In this document: positions 17,545 through 27,888 of the stretch, in pieces | How the letters are laid out: the number at the start of each line of letters is the position of its first letter | How positions within the stretch are numbered: position 1 is the first letter of the stretch | From: Chromatiales bacterium | GTDB lineage: Bacteria > Pseudomonadota > Gammaproteobacteria > UBA6429 > Thiohalophilaceae | Reading direction: 5' to 3' | NCBI GenBank assembly: GCA_026984045.1 | Contig: JALSSV010000031.1 | Coordinates: 1 to 64,000, forward strand | Length of the DNA: 64,000 bases | Made by a program: the position numbers and the translations under genes | The notes under the pieces: generated by a model | What the model saw: only the letters and a program-made list of their open reading frames with translations | The model's database searches: none | What the model was told of the DNA's origin: nothing

Positions 17545-18009
17545 TCAACGGCCGGCCAGAAACCGCTCGAGGTCGTCGAGAAAGGGCCGCTGGCCCTTGT
17601 GGATCTTGTGGCGGGCGGTGGGCAGGTCGAACCAGGCCCAGTCGTCCACTTCGGGGAAGGTCTGCTGGCGGCCGCTGTGGGGCGGCCATTCCATCTGGAA
17701 GTCATTGCTGTGCATGCGGGCCGGATCGGCGTCGCCTTCCAGGGCAAACACGTGCACCCGCTTGCCGGAAGGCATGCGCCGCTCGCCCAGATCGGTGAAT
17801 TCGCCGTCCACCGTGATGCCCGTCTCCTCGGCGAACTCGCGCCGGGCCGCCTCGAGGGGGGATTCGCCGTTCTCGTAGAGCCCCTTGGGAATGGACCAGG
17901 CGCCCTCGTCCCTGCCGGCCCAGTAGGGCCCGCCGGGATGGGCCAGCAGCACCTCCGGCTGCCCGTCACGCAGGCGCCAGAGCAGGATGCCGGCCGAATG
18001 CAGGGGCAT
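17545..18009 (-). CDS. Nudix hydrolase
   Basis: A 154-residue single-domain Nudix protein with a complete Nudix box at 43-65 (Gly43, Glu49, Arg57-Glu58, Glu61-Glu62, Gly64). These enzymes hydrolyse nucleoside diphosphates linked to another group. Sequence features (LLWRLRDGQPEVLLAHPGG at the start, and WSIPKG) resemble the Ap4A/NTP-type single-domain group, but the substrate cannot be read from sequence. The start lies 1 base from the stop of the endonuclease V-like gene, so the two are probably co-translated. Confidence 0.88.
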   Translation of the reverse strand: MPLHSAGILLWRLRDGQPEVLLAHPGGPYWAGRDEGAWSIPKGLYENGESPLEAARREFAEETGITVDGEFTDLGERRMPSGKRVHVFALEGDADPARMHSNDFQMEWPPHSGRQQTFPEVDDWAWFDLPTARHKIHKGQRPFLDDLERFLAGR

Positions 18010-18010
18010 G

Positions 18011-18532
18011 TCAGGCCGCCCGGGGCAGGTTCGGGGTGGGCGCGCGGCTCAGCCGGTCGGCCAGGCGCAGCATGGCCGGGATGCGGCCTGCGCCAGCCAT
18101 TTTGGCAACCAGGGCGTGAGCCCTGGCCAGAGGCAGACCGGCAGCGGTGACATACAAAGGCCGTCGGCTTTGGCCGCGATACAGGGCGCAGGCCGGATCC
18201 ATGCCATGAAAGAGGTTCTTGGCCACGCCGATCACCGGAATCCGGCCACCAAGGGTCTGGTGAAGATACGCCCCGAGACCGGGCCGCCGGTGGCCGTCGA
18301 GAAACACATGGCCGTCGATGAACAACACTGCGGCTTGCAGCCGGTGGATGCGCAGCAGATGCAGGATGGGCGGCAGCTCGCGTCGCCAGAACGCGCCGGG
18401 TTCGTAGGGCGCGATGCCGTTCAGGGTGGCGGTGAAGGTCGCCTCCGGCCGATCCGCATCGATGCGTTCGAAAGCCACCCCGGCGACATGGGCTGTCTCA
18501 TCCCGATAGTAGACGTCGGTGGCGAGGAACAT
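18011..18532 (-). CDS. Endonuclease V-like protein
   Basis: A 173-residue protein with the endonuclease V core: Asp6 in ATDVYY, Glu52 in WRRELPPIL and Asp73 in FIDGH match the metal-binding residues of Nfi. GLGAYLHQ and IPVIGVAKNLF are further family blocks. Nfi cleaves DNA near deaminated bases such as hypoxanthine. This form is about 50 residues shorter than Escherichia coli Nfi: it lacks the N-terminal helical part and a central segment. It may therefore be a short subfamily with altered substrate. It sits upstream of a Nudix gene. Confidence 0.8.
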   Translation of the reverse strand: MFLATDVYYRDETAHVAGVAFERIDADRPEATFTATLNGIAPYEPGAFWRRELPPILHLLRIHRLQAAVLFIDGHVFLDGHRRPGLGAYLHQTLGGRIPVIGVAKNLFHGMDPACALYRGQSRRPLYVTAAGLPLARAHALVAKMAGAGRIPAMLRLADRLSRAPTPNLPRAA

Positions 18533-18543
18533 GGTTCAAACGA

Positions 18544-18632
18544 AGAGAAAAGATTAAAGATACAAGATACAAGGAAGACAGGTTCGCCGCCGCTTCCGCC
18601 ACCCCTTGTATCTTTTCCCTTGTATCTTTTCT

Positions 18633-18634
<2 letters not shown>
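18544..18634. repeat. Imperfect inverted repeat between nfi-like gene and guaB
   Basis: AGAGAAAAGATTAAAGATAC on the left and its near-complement CTTGTATCTTTTCCCTTGTA with TCTTTTCTCT on the right, built from repeats of AAGATACAAG. It lies between two minus-strand genes and its right arm touches the guaB stop, so it may serve as the guaB terminator. A related AAGACACAAGATACAAAG occurs near 52970. Confidence 0.5.
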
Positions 18635-20129
<1,495 letters not shown>

Positions 20130-20320
20130 TTATAAAGAGAATTCCGGGGGCGGTAAATGGGGGGCGACAACGGTTGCCAAGCCCCGGTCAAGTGCGCATA
20201 ATGCCCTGACGGCAGTGTGGCCACACCTGCCGAATAACCAGAAAAACAACAGGCCTGCCCCGCAGGCCCCTCGGTTCCATCCACCATACATCAATCAAGC
20301 GACATTTCGCGGAGGATCCC

Positions 20321-20632
20321 ATGAAGAAGATCGCTGTCCTGTTTGCCGCTGCCGTTCTGACGCTCGGCGCCTGCGCCGCGCCGTCCGGGCCGGTGCACAA
20401 TGAAAACGATGCCCTGAGCGCCATCACGGCTGCCGAACACGAAACCAAGCGCGCCGCCAAGGCCGGTTTCGAGTGGCGGGATACCGGCAAGCTCATCAAG
20501 AAGGCCAAGGCCGCCCTGAAGAAGGGGGATTACGACACGGCGGTGAAGCTGGCCAACAAGGCCAAGCGCCAGAGCAGCCACGCCCTGGAGCAGGCCCAGC
20601 TGGCCAAGAACGCCGGGCCGCACTTCAACTGA
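20321..20632 (+). CDS. SoxXA-binding-like small lipoprotein
   Basis: A 103-residue predicted lipoprotein with signal peptide MKKIAVLFAAAVLTLGAC and lipobox LGAC (Cys18). The mature part is an alpha-helical Ala/Lys-rich stretch with GFEWRDTGKLIKKAKAALKK and GDYDTAVKLANKAKRQ. This WRDT plus Lys/Ala helix pattern is typical of proteins annotated as SoxXA-binding (SoxK). They associate with the thiosulfate-oxidising cytochrome SoxXA. No other sox gene is in the window, so the assignment rests on sequence pattern alone. A good RBS (GGAGGA) precedes the ATG and a strong terminator follows, so it is a single-gene unit. Confidence 0.65.
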   Translation: MKKIAVLFAAAVLTLGACAAPSGPVHNENDALSAITAAEHETKRAAKAGFEWRDTGKLIKKAKAALKKGDYDTAVKLANKAKRQSSHALEQAQLAKNAGPHFN

Positions 20633-20649
20633 GCGGGTCCCTGCGCTGG

Positions 20650-20685
20650 TACGAAAAAGGCCGGCATTTGCCGGCCTTTTTCGTA
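20650..20685. terminator. Bidirectional-looking terminator after the SoxK-like gene
   Basis: Sixteen-base arms with a 4-base ATTT loop. The stem core GGCCGGC/GCCGGCC is flanked by A5 on the left and T5 on the right, so it fits an intrinsic terminator for the plus-strand lipoprotein gene. It ends before the xseA ribosome site. Confidence 0.9.
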
Positions 20686-20747
20686 CGTGGCTGGCGCCGC
20701 GTGGCCGGTAGCTACCCCCTGCGCCGGGCATCCGCTATCATCACCGG

Positions 20748-22109
20748 ATGACCGAACTTCCTGCCGAATCCTCCCCCTCCCTGCGCGACATCTATACCGT
20801 CAGCCGCCTGAACCGGGAAGTGCGTGCCCTCCTGGAGGGCAGTTTCCCGCTGATCTGGCTGGAGGCGGAGATCTCCAACCTGGCCCGGCCCGCCTCCGGC
20901 CACTGGTATTTCACCCTCAAGGACGAGAACGCCCAGGTGCGGGCGGCCATGTTCCGCAATCGCAACCGCCTGCTGCGCTTCGCCCCGGCCAATGGCATGC
21001 AGGTGCTGGTGCGGGCCCGGATCGGGCTGTACGAGGCGCGCGGCGAGTTCCAGCTCATCGTCGAACACATGGAAGAGGCCGGCGACGGGGCCCTGCGGCG
21101 GGCCTTCGAGGCCCTGCGCAACCGGCTCGACGCCGAGGGGCTGTTCGCCATGGAGCGCAAGCGGCCCCTGCCCCGCCTGCCCCGGCAGATCGGGGTGATC
21201 ACCTCGCCCACCGGCGCCGCGCTGCGCGACATCCTCACCACCCTGCGGCGGCGCTTTCCCGGTATCCCGGTAATCGTCTATCCGGTGCCGGTGCAGGGCG
21301 AGACGGCCGCGCCGGAGATCGCCCGCATGCTGCATCTGGCTGGAGAGCGCGGGGAATGCGACGTGCTGATCCTGGCCCGGGGTGGCGGCTCGCTGGAGGA
21401 TCTGTGGGCCTTCAACGAGGAGGGGGTGGCGCGGGCCCTGGCGGCCTGCCCCCTGCCGGTGGTCACCGGCATCGGTCATGAGGTGGACTTCACCATCGCC
21501 GACTTCGTGGCCGATCAGCGCGCCCCCACCCCCACCGCCGCCGCCGAGCTGCTCACCCCGGATCGCCGGGAATGGGCGCACCGGGCGCAGCAACTGATGA
21601 ATCGCCTGGAACGGGCCGGGATCGGCCGCCTGCAGCGCCTGGAGCAGCATCTTCGCTGGCTGCGCACGCGCCTGCCCCACCCGGCCCGGCGCATCGAGGA
21701 CGGCCTGCAACGCCTCGACGAGCTGGCCCTGCGACGGGATCAGGCCATCGGCCACCGCCTGCGTCACGAGGCCTCCCGCCTGGCCCTGTTGCACAGTCGC
21801 CTGCGCCAGCAGGCGCCCCTGCCCCGTCTGGCCCGTCACCGGATGGCCCTCGATCACCTTCGGGAACGGCTGGGACATGTTATGCAGTCCGGCCTGAAGG
21901 ATCGCCAGGCCCGCCTGCATGCCCTCGGCCAGACCCTCGATGCAGTCAACCCCCTGGCCACCCTCTCGCGGGGCTATGCCATCGTCCAGCGCGCCGACGA
22001 TGGCACGCTGGTGCGCCGCCATGCCGACGTGGCACCGGGCGAGCGCATCACTGCCCGCCTCGGCGAGGGCCGGCTGCTCGCCACGGTGGAGGAAACCCGT
22101 GAGGACTGA
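20748..22109 (+). CDS. xseA: Exodeoxyribonuclease VII large subunit
   Basis: A 453-residue XseA. With XseB it forms a nuclease that cuts single-stranded DNA to short oligonucleotides. An N-terminal OB-fold (about 13-110; WLEAEISNLARPASGHWYF) precedes the catalytic domain (about 130-340; GVITSPTGAALRDI, ARGGGSLEDLWAFNEE, GIGHEVDFTIADFVAD) and a coiled-coil-like C-terminal region. No xseB is adjacent. The stop overlaps the start of the M23 peptidase gene by 11 bases. Confidence 0.97.
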   Translation: MTELPAESSPSLRDIYTVSRLNREVRALLEGSFPLIWLEAEISNLARPASGHWYFTLKDENAQVRAAMFRNRNRLLRFAPANGMQVLVRARIGLYEARGEFQLIVEHMEEAGDGALRRAFEALRNRLDAEGLFAMERKRPLPRLPRQIGVITSPTGAALRDILTTLRRRFPGIPVIVYPVPVQGETAAPEIARMLHLAGERGECDVLILARGGGSLEDLWAFNEEGVARALAACPLPVVTGIGHEVDFTIADFVADQRAPTPTAAAELLTPDRREWAHRAQQLMNRLERAGIGRLQRLEQHLRWLRTRLPHPARRIEDGLQRLDELALRRDQAIGHRLRHEASRLALLHSRLRQQAPLPRLARHRMALDHLRERLGHVMQSGLKDRQARLHALGQTLDAVNPLATLSRGYAIVQRADDGTLVRRHADVAPGERITARLGEGRLLATVEETRED

Positions 22110-22950
22110 TTCACTTCGTCTTCTTCTCGTTCCGGCGCTGGCCCTGCTCCTCCCGACGCTGGCCGGGGCGGCCTTCCCCCGCGCGGAACCGGTGCCCGGC
22201 GGCGTGGCCATCGTGGATCTGGGTCCGGCCACCGGCAAGGCACCAGTGGTTCACTACGGCAAGCGGCGGGTACTGGTGCGCAGGCGCAACGGCCGCTTCG
22301 AGGCGGTGGTGGGGATCCCGCTGTCGGCCCGGCCCGGCACCGCCCGCCTGGCCATTTCGGCAGACGGCCGGCCAGGCGGGCGCGAGTTCCGGATCGCGCC
22401 CAAGGAATACGCCACCCAGCACATCACCCTCAAGAACCGGCGCATGGTCAATCCCTCTGCGAAGGATCTGGAGCGCATCCGGCGGGAGAAGAAAATCATC
22501 CTCGGCGCGCTGGCCACCTGGCGCGACACGCCGAACGTGCAGACCCGCTTCGATCTGCCGGTGGACGGCCGTCTCGGCAGCCCCTTCGGCCTGCGACGCT
22601 TCTTCAACGGCCAGCCGCGCAAGCCCCACAGCGGCCTCGACATCGCCGCCCCCCAGGGGGCGCCCATCCGCGCCCCGGCCGACGGCGTGGTGGTGACTAC
22701 CGGCCACTACTTCTTCAACGGCAACACGGTGTTCGTGGATCACGGCCAGGGACTGGTGACCATGTACTGCCACCTGCACGACATCGCCGTGAAACCCGGC
22801 CAGACCGTGCAGCGGGGCGATCTGCTGGGCCACGTGGGCATGACCGGCCGCGTCACCGGCCCCCACCTGCACTGGGGCGTGAGCCTGAACAACGTGCGGG
22901 TGGATCCGAAGCTGTTTCTCGATTTGGCGGTGAAGACGGCGCGACATTGA
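22099..22950 (+). CDS. M23 family metallopeptidase
   Basis: A 283-residue exported peptidase starting at GTG 22099, chosen because GGAGGA lies 6 bases upstream and the next residues form a signal peptide (LRLLLVPALALLLPTLAGA). The C-terminal LytM/M23 domain (about 160-270) has the zinc ligands HSGLDIAA and HLHWG. Such enzymes cut peptidoglycan cross-links or, when degenerate, activate amidases; here the ligands look intact. The N-terminal 130 residues form a beta-rich domain seen in related gammaproteobacterial M23 proteins. It overlaps xseA. Confidence 0.9.
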   Translation: MRTDSLRLLLVPALALLLPTLAGAAFPRAEPVPGGVAIVDLGPATGKAPVVHYGKRRVLVRRRNGRFEAVVGIPLSARPGTARLAISADGRPGGREFRIAPKEYATQHITLKNRRMVNPSAKDLERIRREKKIILGALATWRDTPNVQTRFDLPVDGRLGSPFGLRRFFNGQPRKPHSGLDIAAPQGAPIRAPADGVVVTTGHYFFNGNTVFVDHGQGLVTMYCHLHDIAVKPGQTVQRGDLLGHVGMTGRVTGPHLHWGVSLNNVRVDPKLFLDLAVKTARH

Positions 22951-22989
22951 GCCGCGATTCGCCTGCGCGACTCGGCCCTGCTCAAACCG

Positions 22990-23126
22990 GTAGGAGCGGC
23001 GCCCTCGCCGCGAACATGTGTTGCCGGATTGGTGGAGGTGGGTTGCCGGGAAAGGCGTCGTTTTTCCCAGCCACCAGCTACCTGCCACCTGCGACCGCAA
23101 CATCGCGGCGAGGGCGCCGCTCCTAC
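22990..23126. repeat. REP-type inverted repeat pair
   Basis: Perfect 24-base arms at 22990-23013 and 23103-23126 with about 90 bases between. The left arm begins GTAGGAGCGGCGCC. It lies between the convergent M23 peptidase and diguanylate cyclase genes. Confidence 0.9.
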
Positions 23127-23162
23127 GGGTGCGGGCGATACCGCTTTTTCTCCAGCTACCCG

Positions 23163-24341
23163 CTACCGCGGCGAAGGCGGGGCGTCGTTGCGGCAGATCA
23201 CGCGGTTGCGGCCTGCGGCCTTGGCTTCGTAGAGGGCTTCGTCGGCGCGGCGCAGGAGATCCTCGAGGCGGTGTTCCTGGGCGGGGATGGTGGTAGCCGC
23301 GCCCGCGCTGATGGTGACCACATCGGCCACCCGGGATGCCGAATGGGGTACGGCCATCTTTTCCACCTGCCAGCGCAGCTTCTCGGCGAGCCGGCAGGCA
23401 TCCTCGGCATCGGTGCGGGCCAGCAGGGCCACGAATTCCTCGCCCCCCAGACGGGCCACGAAATCGCCCGCGCGGCGGGCGGTGTCGGCGAGGGTCTCGG
23501 CGATATGGCGCAGGCAGTCGTCCCCGGCCTGGTGGCCATAGGTATCGTTGTAGGCCTTGAAATCGTCCACGTCGATGATGACCAGCGACAGGGGCGCGGC
23601 ATGGCGCAGATGCCGGTTCCATTCCTGCTGGAAGTGTTCGAAGAAATAGCGGCGATTGGCCAGCCGGGTCAGATGATCGTGATGGGCCAGCTCGTCGAGG
23701 CGGCGGTTGAGCTGATCCAGCCGTTGCTGTTCCGCTTCCAGTTCCCGCTGCAGCACGAAGTTGTAACGGGCGTCGTACTCCATTTCGTAGCAGGCCACCA
23801 TGCCCATGAGATTGGCGGAAACATAGAAGAAGTTGGCCGTCAGCAGCTCCGCGGGCGTGGCGGAACCGGACAGCAGGCTCGCCACGTTGTACGTCACCAG
23901 CACCACCCAGCTCACGCTCGTCGCCCAGATGAACTGCAGGCGGAAGACCGTATAGGTGAACATGGCCGCCAGCATCAGCCCGGCGAAATAGACATCCTGC
24001 GCCTCGGGCGGAATGGCCGTGGTCATGCCCACGATGCCAAGCCCGCCGACGAGACTCCCAATGGCGATGACCGGCTGGCTGTAGGCCCGTTCGTCGCGCC
24101 GGAACAGATAGTAGGCGACCAGCAGCAATACCGGCATGGCCATGCCGTAGCGCCAGAGCCAGATGGCGTGGGCCTGTTGGGGATAGAGCTGGTAATCGAG
24201 AAAGCCGAACAGGGCATACAGCAGAACGCCCGAGGCAATGGCGATGCGCATCATCCCGCCGAAGCGGCGGATGTAGTCCCCCTGGAACTCGCGTTCCTGT
24301 TCGGGATCAGCAAAGTGCAGCGTCAGCCAGTTGACGTTCAC
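23163..24341 (-). CDS. Membrane diguanylate cyclase (GGDEF)
   Basis: A 392-residue protein with about six membrane segments (residues 30-205), then a GGDEF domain (about 225-385) that makes cyclic di-GMP from GTP. The active-site loop reads GGEEF, a functional variant, preceded by DDFKAYNDTYGHQAGDDCL. RAGD five residues upstream of GGEEF matches an inhibitory I-site (RxxD), so product feedback is likely. No partner sensor gene is next to it. The membrane part resembles the MASE-like input modules but I cannot name which. Confidence 0.92.
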   Translation of the reverse strand: MNVNWLTLHFADPEQEREFQGDYIRRFGGMMRIAIASGVLLYALFGFLDYQLYPQQAHAIWLWRYGMAMPVLLLVAYYLFRRDERAYSQPVIAIGSLVGGLGIVGMTTAIPPEAQDVYFAGLMLAAMFTYTVFRLQFIWATSVSWVVLVTYNVASLLSGSATPAELLTANFFYVSANLMGMVACYEMEYDARYNFVLQRELEAEQQRLDQLNRRLDELAHHDHLTRLANRRYFFEHFQQEWNRHLRHAAPLSLVIIDVDDFKAYNDTYGHQAGDDCLRHIAETLADTARRAGDFVARLGGEEFVALLARTDAEDACRLAEKLRWQVEKMAVPHSASRVADVVTISAGAATTIPAQEHRLEDLLRRADEALYEAKAAGRNRVICRNDAPPSPR

Positions 24342-24491
24342 GAGAAGGCTCGCCTGTAGGGTTCGGGGCCGAGGGTCGGCCGTCCGCAGGCGCCATGCCG
24401 CCCGGCGCGGGAAAACGTCCGTTTTTCAAACACCTGCCCAAACGAGTATAGGGTACAGGAGTTCACCGCGGCAGGATACGGCTGCCGGGGT

Positions 24492-26309
24492 TCAGTCGGC
24501 TTCCCGCTCCAGATTGCAGCAATGCCGGCTCTCTTCGGCCGGCGCCTGGAGAATGGCGCCGGTGACGGGGTTGGGGCGGAAGGTGGTGCAGCCCTTGAGC
24601 CCCTGACGCCAGGCCTCATGGTAGATGTGGCGAAAGTCCTCGAAGGGGTAGTCGGCCGGCACGTTGATGGTCTTGGAGATGGCATTGTCCACATGGGGCT
24701 GAATGGCGGCCTGCATGCGCAGGTGATCCGCCGGACGCAGATCGTTGACGTCCACGAAGCTGTCAGGGCGGGGTTCGCCCGGATGGATCTGCTGCCACAG
24801 CCGCCAGGCATAGTCTTCCAGCGCGTATTCCCGGTATTGTCCGTCGGCCTCGAGGACACGCCGCTGATAGGCGAAGTCGAACACCGGCTCGAGGCCGGAG
24901 CTGACGTTGTTGGCCAGCAGGCTGATGGTGCCGGTGGGGGCGATGGCGGTGAGATGGCTGTTGCGGATCCCGTGCGCGGCGATGCCGTCGCGGATGTCGG
25001 CAGGCAGGGTGGCGACGAAGGCGCTGTCCAGATAGGGTTCCCGCTCGAAGACGGGGAAGGCGCCCTTCTCCTTCGCCAGATCGATGGAGGCCCGGTAGGC
25101 CGTGTGGCAGATCAGGGCCATGATCCGCGCCGCCTGGGCCACGCCCGCCTCGCTGTCGTAGCGCCGGTTCAGGAGGATCAGGGCATCGGCCAGGCCGGTG
25201 ATGCCAAGACCGATCCGCCGGCAGCCGCGCTCGGTCTCGGCCTGTTGCGGCAGCGGGAAACGGGAGGCGTCGATCACGTTGTCCATGAAACGCACCGCCT
25301 CGCGCACCGTGGCGGCGATGGCCGTCTCGTCCAGCGCCGCCCGGGAGGAGAACGGTTCGCGCACGAACCGGGTCAGGTTCACGGAGCCGAGATCACAGGC
25401 CCCGTACGGCGGCAGCGGCACTTCGCCGCAGGGGTTGGTGGCGGTGATCCGCTCCCGCCAGGCCAGGTTGTTGAGCCAATTGATGCGGTCGATGAACAGC
25501 ACCCCGGGCTCGGCATAATCGTAGGTGGCGCGCATGATCCGATCCCAGAGTTCCCGTGCCCGCACCGTGCGCAGCACCCGGCAGGGCACGGGATCGCGCC
25601 GACCGCTCCAGACGCGTTCCACGGTGCCTTCCCCCGGATCGTCGTCGGCCAGCGCATCCCGGGGAAACACCAGCGGCCAGGGATCGTCGTTCTCAACGGC
25701 CTGCATGAAATCATCGGTGATCTGTACCGAGAGGTTGAAATGGCGCAACTCACCCGGCTGATGCTTGGCGGTGATGAACTCCTCGATGTCGGGATGATCG
25801 CAGCGCAGGGTGGCCATCATGGCGCCCCGCCGAGCGCCCGTGGAGAGCAGCGTGGCACACATGGCATCCCAGATCCGCATGAAGGAAACCGGACCGGAGG
25901 CGATGGTGCCCACCCGGTGGGCACGGCTGCCGCGCGGACGCAGGGTGGAGAAGTCGTAGCCCACCCCCCCGCCCTGCTGCATGGTCAGGGCGCCTTCCTT
26001 GAGGGCGTCGAAGACGCCGTCGAGGGAATCCTCGATGATCCCCATGACGAAGCAGTTGAACAGGGTCACCTCGTGGGCGGTGCCGGCCCCGGCCAGGATG
26101 CGACCGCCGGGGAGGAAACGGAAATCGTCGAGCAGGGCCCGAAACCGGGGTTCCCAGCGGGCCGGTTCCTGCTCCACGGCGGCCAGCGCCCGCGCCACCC
26201 GTTGCCAGGTATCGGCGATGCTGCGATCGTGCGCCTCGCCGTTGCGATAGCGGTACTTGGTCTCCCAGATGTGGCGGGAAACCTCGCTGAGAAACGGCGA
26301 TGGGGACAT
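24492..26309 (-). CDS. nrdJ: Class II (B12-dependent) ribonucleotide reductase
   Basis: A 605-residue reductase that makes deoxynucleotides with adenosylcobalamin and works with or without oxygen. It has FRFLPGGRILAGAG, Cys86 in LFNCFV, GGGVGYDFSTLRPRGS, Cys294 in NPCGEVPLPPYGACDLGSVN and APTGTISLLA, all core motifs of the family. The C-terminus has HCC, a likely pair of redox cysteines. It is at the short end of the family, which often exceeds 700 residues, because it lacks extra C-terminal domains. It follows rtcB with a 4-base gap, so the two are probably one transcript. Confidence 0.9.
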   Translation of the reverse strand: MSPSPFLSEVSRHIWETKYRYRNGEAHDRSIADTWQRVARALAAVEQEPARWEPRFRALLDDFRFLPGGRILAGAGTAHEVTLFNCFVMGIIEDSLDGVFDALKEGALTMQQGGGVGYDFSTLRPRGSRAHRVGTIASGPVSFMRIWDAMCATLLSTGARRGAMMATLRCDHPDIEEFITAKHQPGELRHFNLSVQITDDFMQAVENDDPWPLVFPRDALADDDPGEGTVERVWSGRRDPVPCRVLRTVRARELWDRIMRATYDYAEPGVLFIDRINWLNNLAWRERITATNPCGEVPLPPYGACDLGSVNLTRFVREPFSSRAALDETAIAATVREAVRFMDNVIDASRFPLPQQAETERGCRRIGLGITGLADALILLNRRYDSEAGVAQAARIMALICHTAYRASIDLAKEKGAFPVFEREPYLDSAFVATLPADIRDGIAAHGIRNSHLTAIAPTGTISLLANNVSSGLEPVFDFAYQRRVLEADGQYREYALEDYAWRLWQQIHPGEPRPDSFVDVNDLRPADHLRMQAAIQPHVDNAISKTINVPADYPFEDFRHIYHEAWRQGLKGCTTFRPNPVTGAILQAPAEESRHCCNLEREAD

Positions 26310-26313
26310 GGGC

Positions 26314-27744
26314 TCAACCCTTGATGGTGATCATCGGCTCGAGGCGGGCCACCAGCTTCGCCAGCCCGGCCCGATCGGCCACCTGCACCACGGCGCTGAC
26401 ATCCTTGTAGGCGCCGGGGGCCTCCTCGGCCACGCCGCGCAGGGAAGGACTGCGAATCAGGATGCCACGGCCGGCCAGCTCGTCCACCAGCGCCCGCCCC
26501 TGCCAGCGCTTGCGGGACTGGTGGCGGCTCATGGCCCGGCCGGCCCCGTGGCAGGCAGAGCTGAAGGCCCGCGCCTCACTCTCGGCGGTGCCGGCCAGAA
26601 TGTAGGAAGCGGTGCCCATGGAGCCGCCGATGATGACCGGCTGGCCGGTGTCGCGGAACACCGCCGGCAGGGACGGATGGCCGGGCCCGAAGGCACGGGT
26701 GGCCCCCTTGCGGTGCACGAACAGGCGGCGTGGCTGACCGTCCACGTCGTGGGTTTCCTCCTTGCAGGTATTGTGGGAGACGTCGTAGAGCAGTTTCGGC
26801 TCGGCCTCGGGGAAGATCCGGGCAAACACTTCGCGGGTGAGATGGGTGATCACCTGGCGGTTGGCCAGGGCACAGTTGATCCCGGCGCGCATGGCGCCCA
26901 GGTAGCGCTGGCCCACGGGGGAGTCGATGGGCGCGCAGGCCAGTTCCCGATCCGGCAGGTGAATGCCGTATTCCTGCGCCGCCAGGGCCATCTCGCGCAG
27001 GAACTCGGTGCCGATCTGGTGGCCGAGGCCGCGGGAGCCGCAATGGATGCTCACCACCACGTCGCCCTCGCGCAGGCCGAAGGCCCCGGCGATGCGGGGA
27101 TCGTGGATGGCCGCCACGTGCTGCACCTCCAGGTAGTGGTTGCCGGAGCCCAGCGTGCCGATCTCGTCCCGCTGCCGCTTCTTGGCATGGGCCGAGACGC
27201 AATCGGGCCGGGCGCCTTCCATGCGGCCGTTCTCTTCGATGCGTTCCAGATCCTCGGGCCAGCCGTAGCCGCGGCCCACGGCCCAGCTCGCGCCGCCTTC
27301 GAGCATGGCGTCCATGGCCGCATCATTCAGGTGGATGCGGCCGGTGCTGCCCACGCCGGCCGGAATCGAGCCGAACAGGGCATCGGCCAGCCGCTCGGCC
27401 TCGGCCTGCACCTGTTCGCGACGCAGGCCCGTGAGCAGGGTACGCACCCCGCAGGAGATGTCGAACCCCACCCCCCCGGCGGAGACCACGCCCCCCTGCG
27501 CCGGATCGAAGGCCGCCACGCCACCGATGGGGAAGCCGTAGCCCCAGTGGGCATCGGGCATCGCCCAGGCCGCCTTGACGATGCCCGGCAGGGTAGCGAC
27601 GTTGCGGATCTGCTCGCGGACCTTCTCGTCCATCTCCGCCAGCAATGCCGCATCGGCAAACAGAATGGCCGGGACGTGCATGGCTCCGTCGCGGGGAATC
27701 CTCCACGCGGTGTCGTCGATGCGTTCCAGCCCCTGGGTGTCCAT
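26314..27744 (-). CDS. rtcB: RNA-splicing ligase RtcB
   Basis: A 476-residue RtcB that joins 2',3'-cyclic phosphate or 3'-phosphate ends to 5'-hydroxyl ends using GTP and manganese. Metal-binding blocks are visible (MPDAHWGYGFPIGGV, SAGGVGFDISCGVR, GSGNHYLEV, HCGSRGLGHQ), as is the guanylylated His in SACHGAGRAMSR. Length is normal. The archease gene lies 144 bases upstream in the same direction and nrdJ 4 bases downstream. No rtcA or rtcR is present, so it is not the sigma-54-controlled arrangement. Confidence 0.96.
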   Translation of the reverse strand: MDTQGLERIDDTAWRIPRDGAMHVPAILFADAALLAEMDEKVREQIRNVATLPGIVKAAWAMPDAHWGYGFPIGGVAAFDPAQGGVVSAGGVGFDISCGVRTLLTGLRREQVQAEAERLADALFGSIPAGVGSTGRIHLNDAAMDAMLEGGASWAVGRGYGWPEDLERIEENGRMEGARPDCVSAHAKKRQRDEIGTLGSGNHYLEVQHVAAIHDPRIAGAFGLREGDVVVSIHCGSRGLGHQIGTEFLREMALAAQEYGIHLPDRELACAPIDSPVGQRYLGAMRAGINCALANRQVITHLTREVFARIFPEAEPKLLYDVSHNTCKEETHDVDGQPRRLFVHRKGATRAFGPGHPSLPAVFRDTGQPVIIGGSMGTASYILAGTAESEARAFSSACHGAGRAMSRHQSRKRWQGRALVDELAGRGILIRSPSLRGVAEEAPGAYKDVSAVVQVADRAGLAKLVARLEPMITIKG

Positions 27745-27888
27745 GGCGTCGGCTTCCGGTTGGGGGAGGTTATTTTCTCTATCGTAGCAGGTGGCGGGAA
27801 ATCAAGGGGAGATTTCGCGGCAGAAGTTGGTCGCGCCGAGAAGGCGCCGCGCTCCTGCCCGTTTTCTCTTTTCTCTTTCCTCTGCCTT

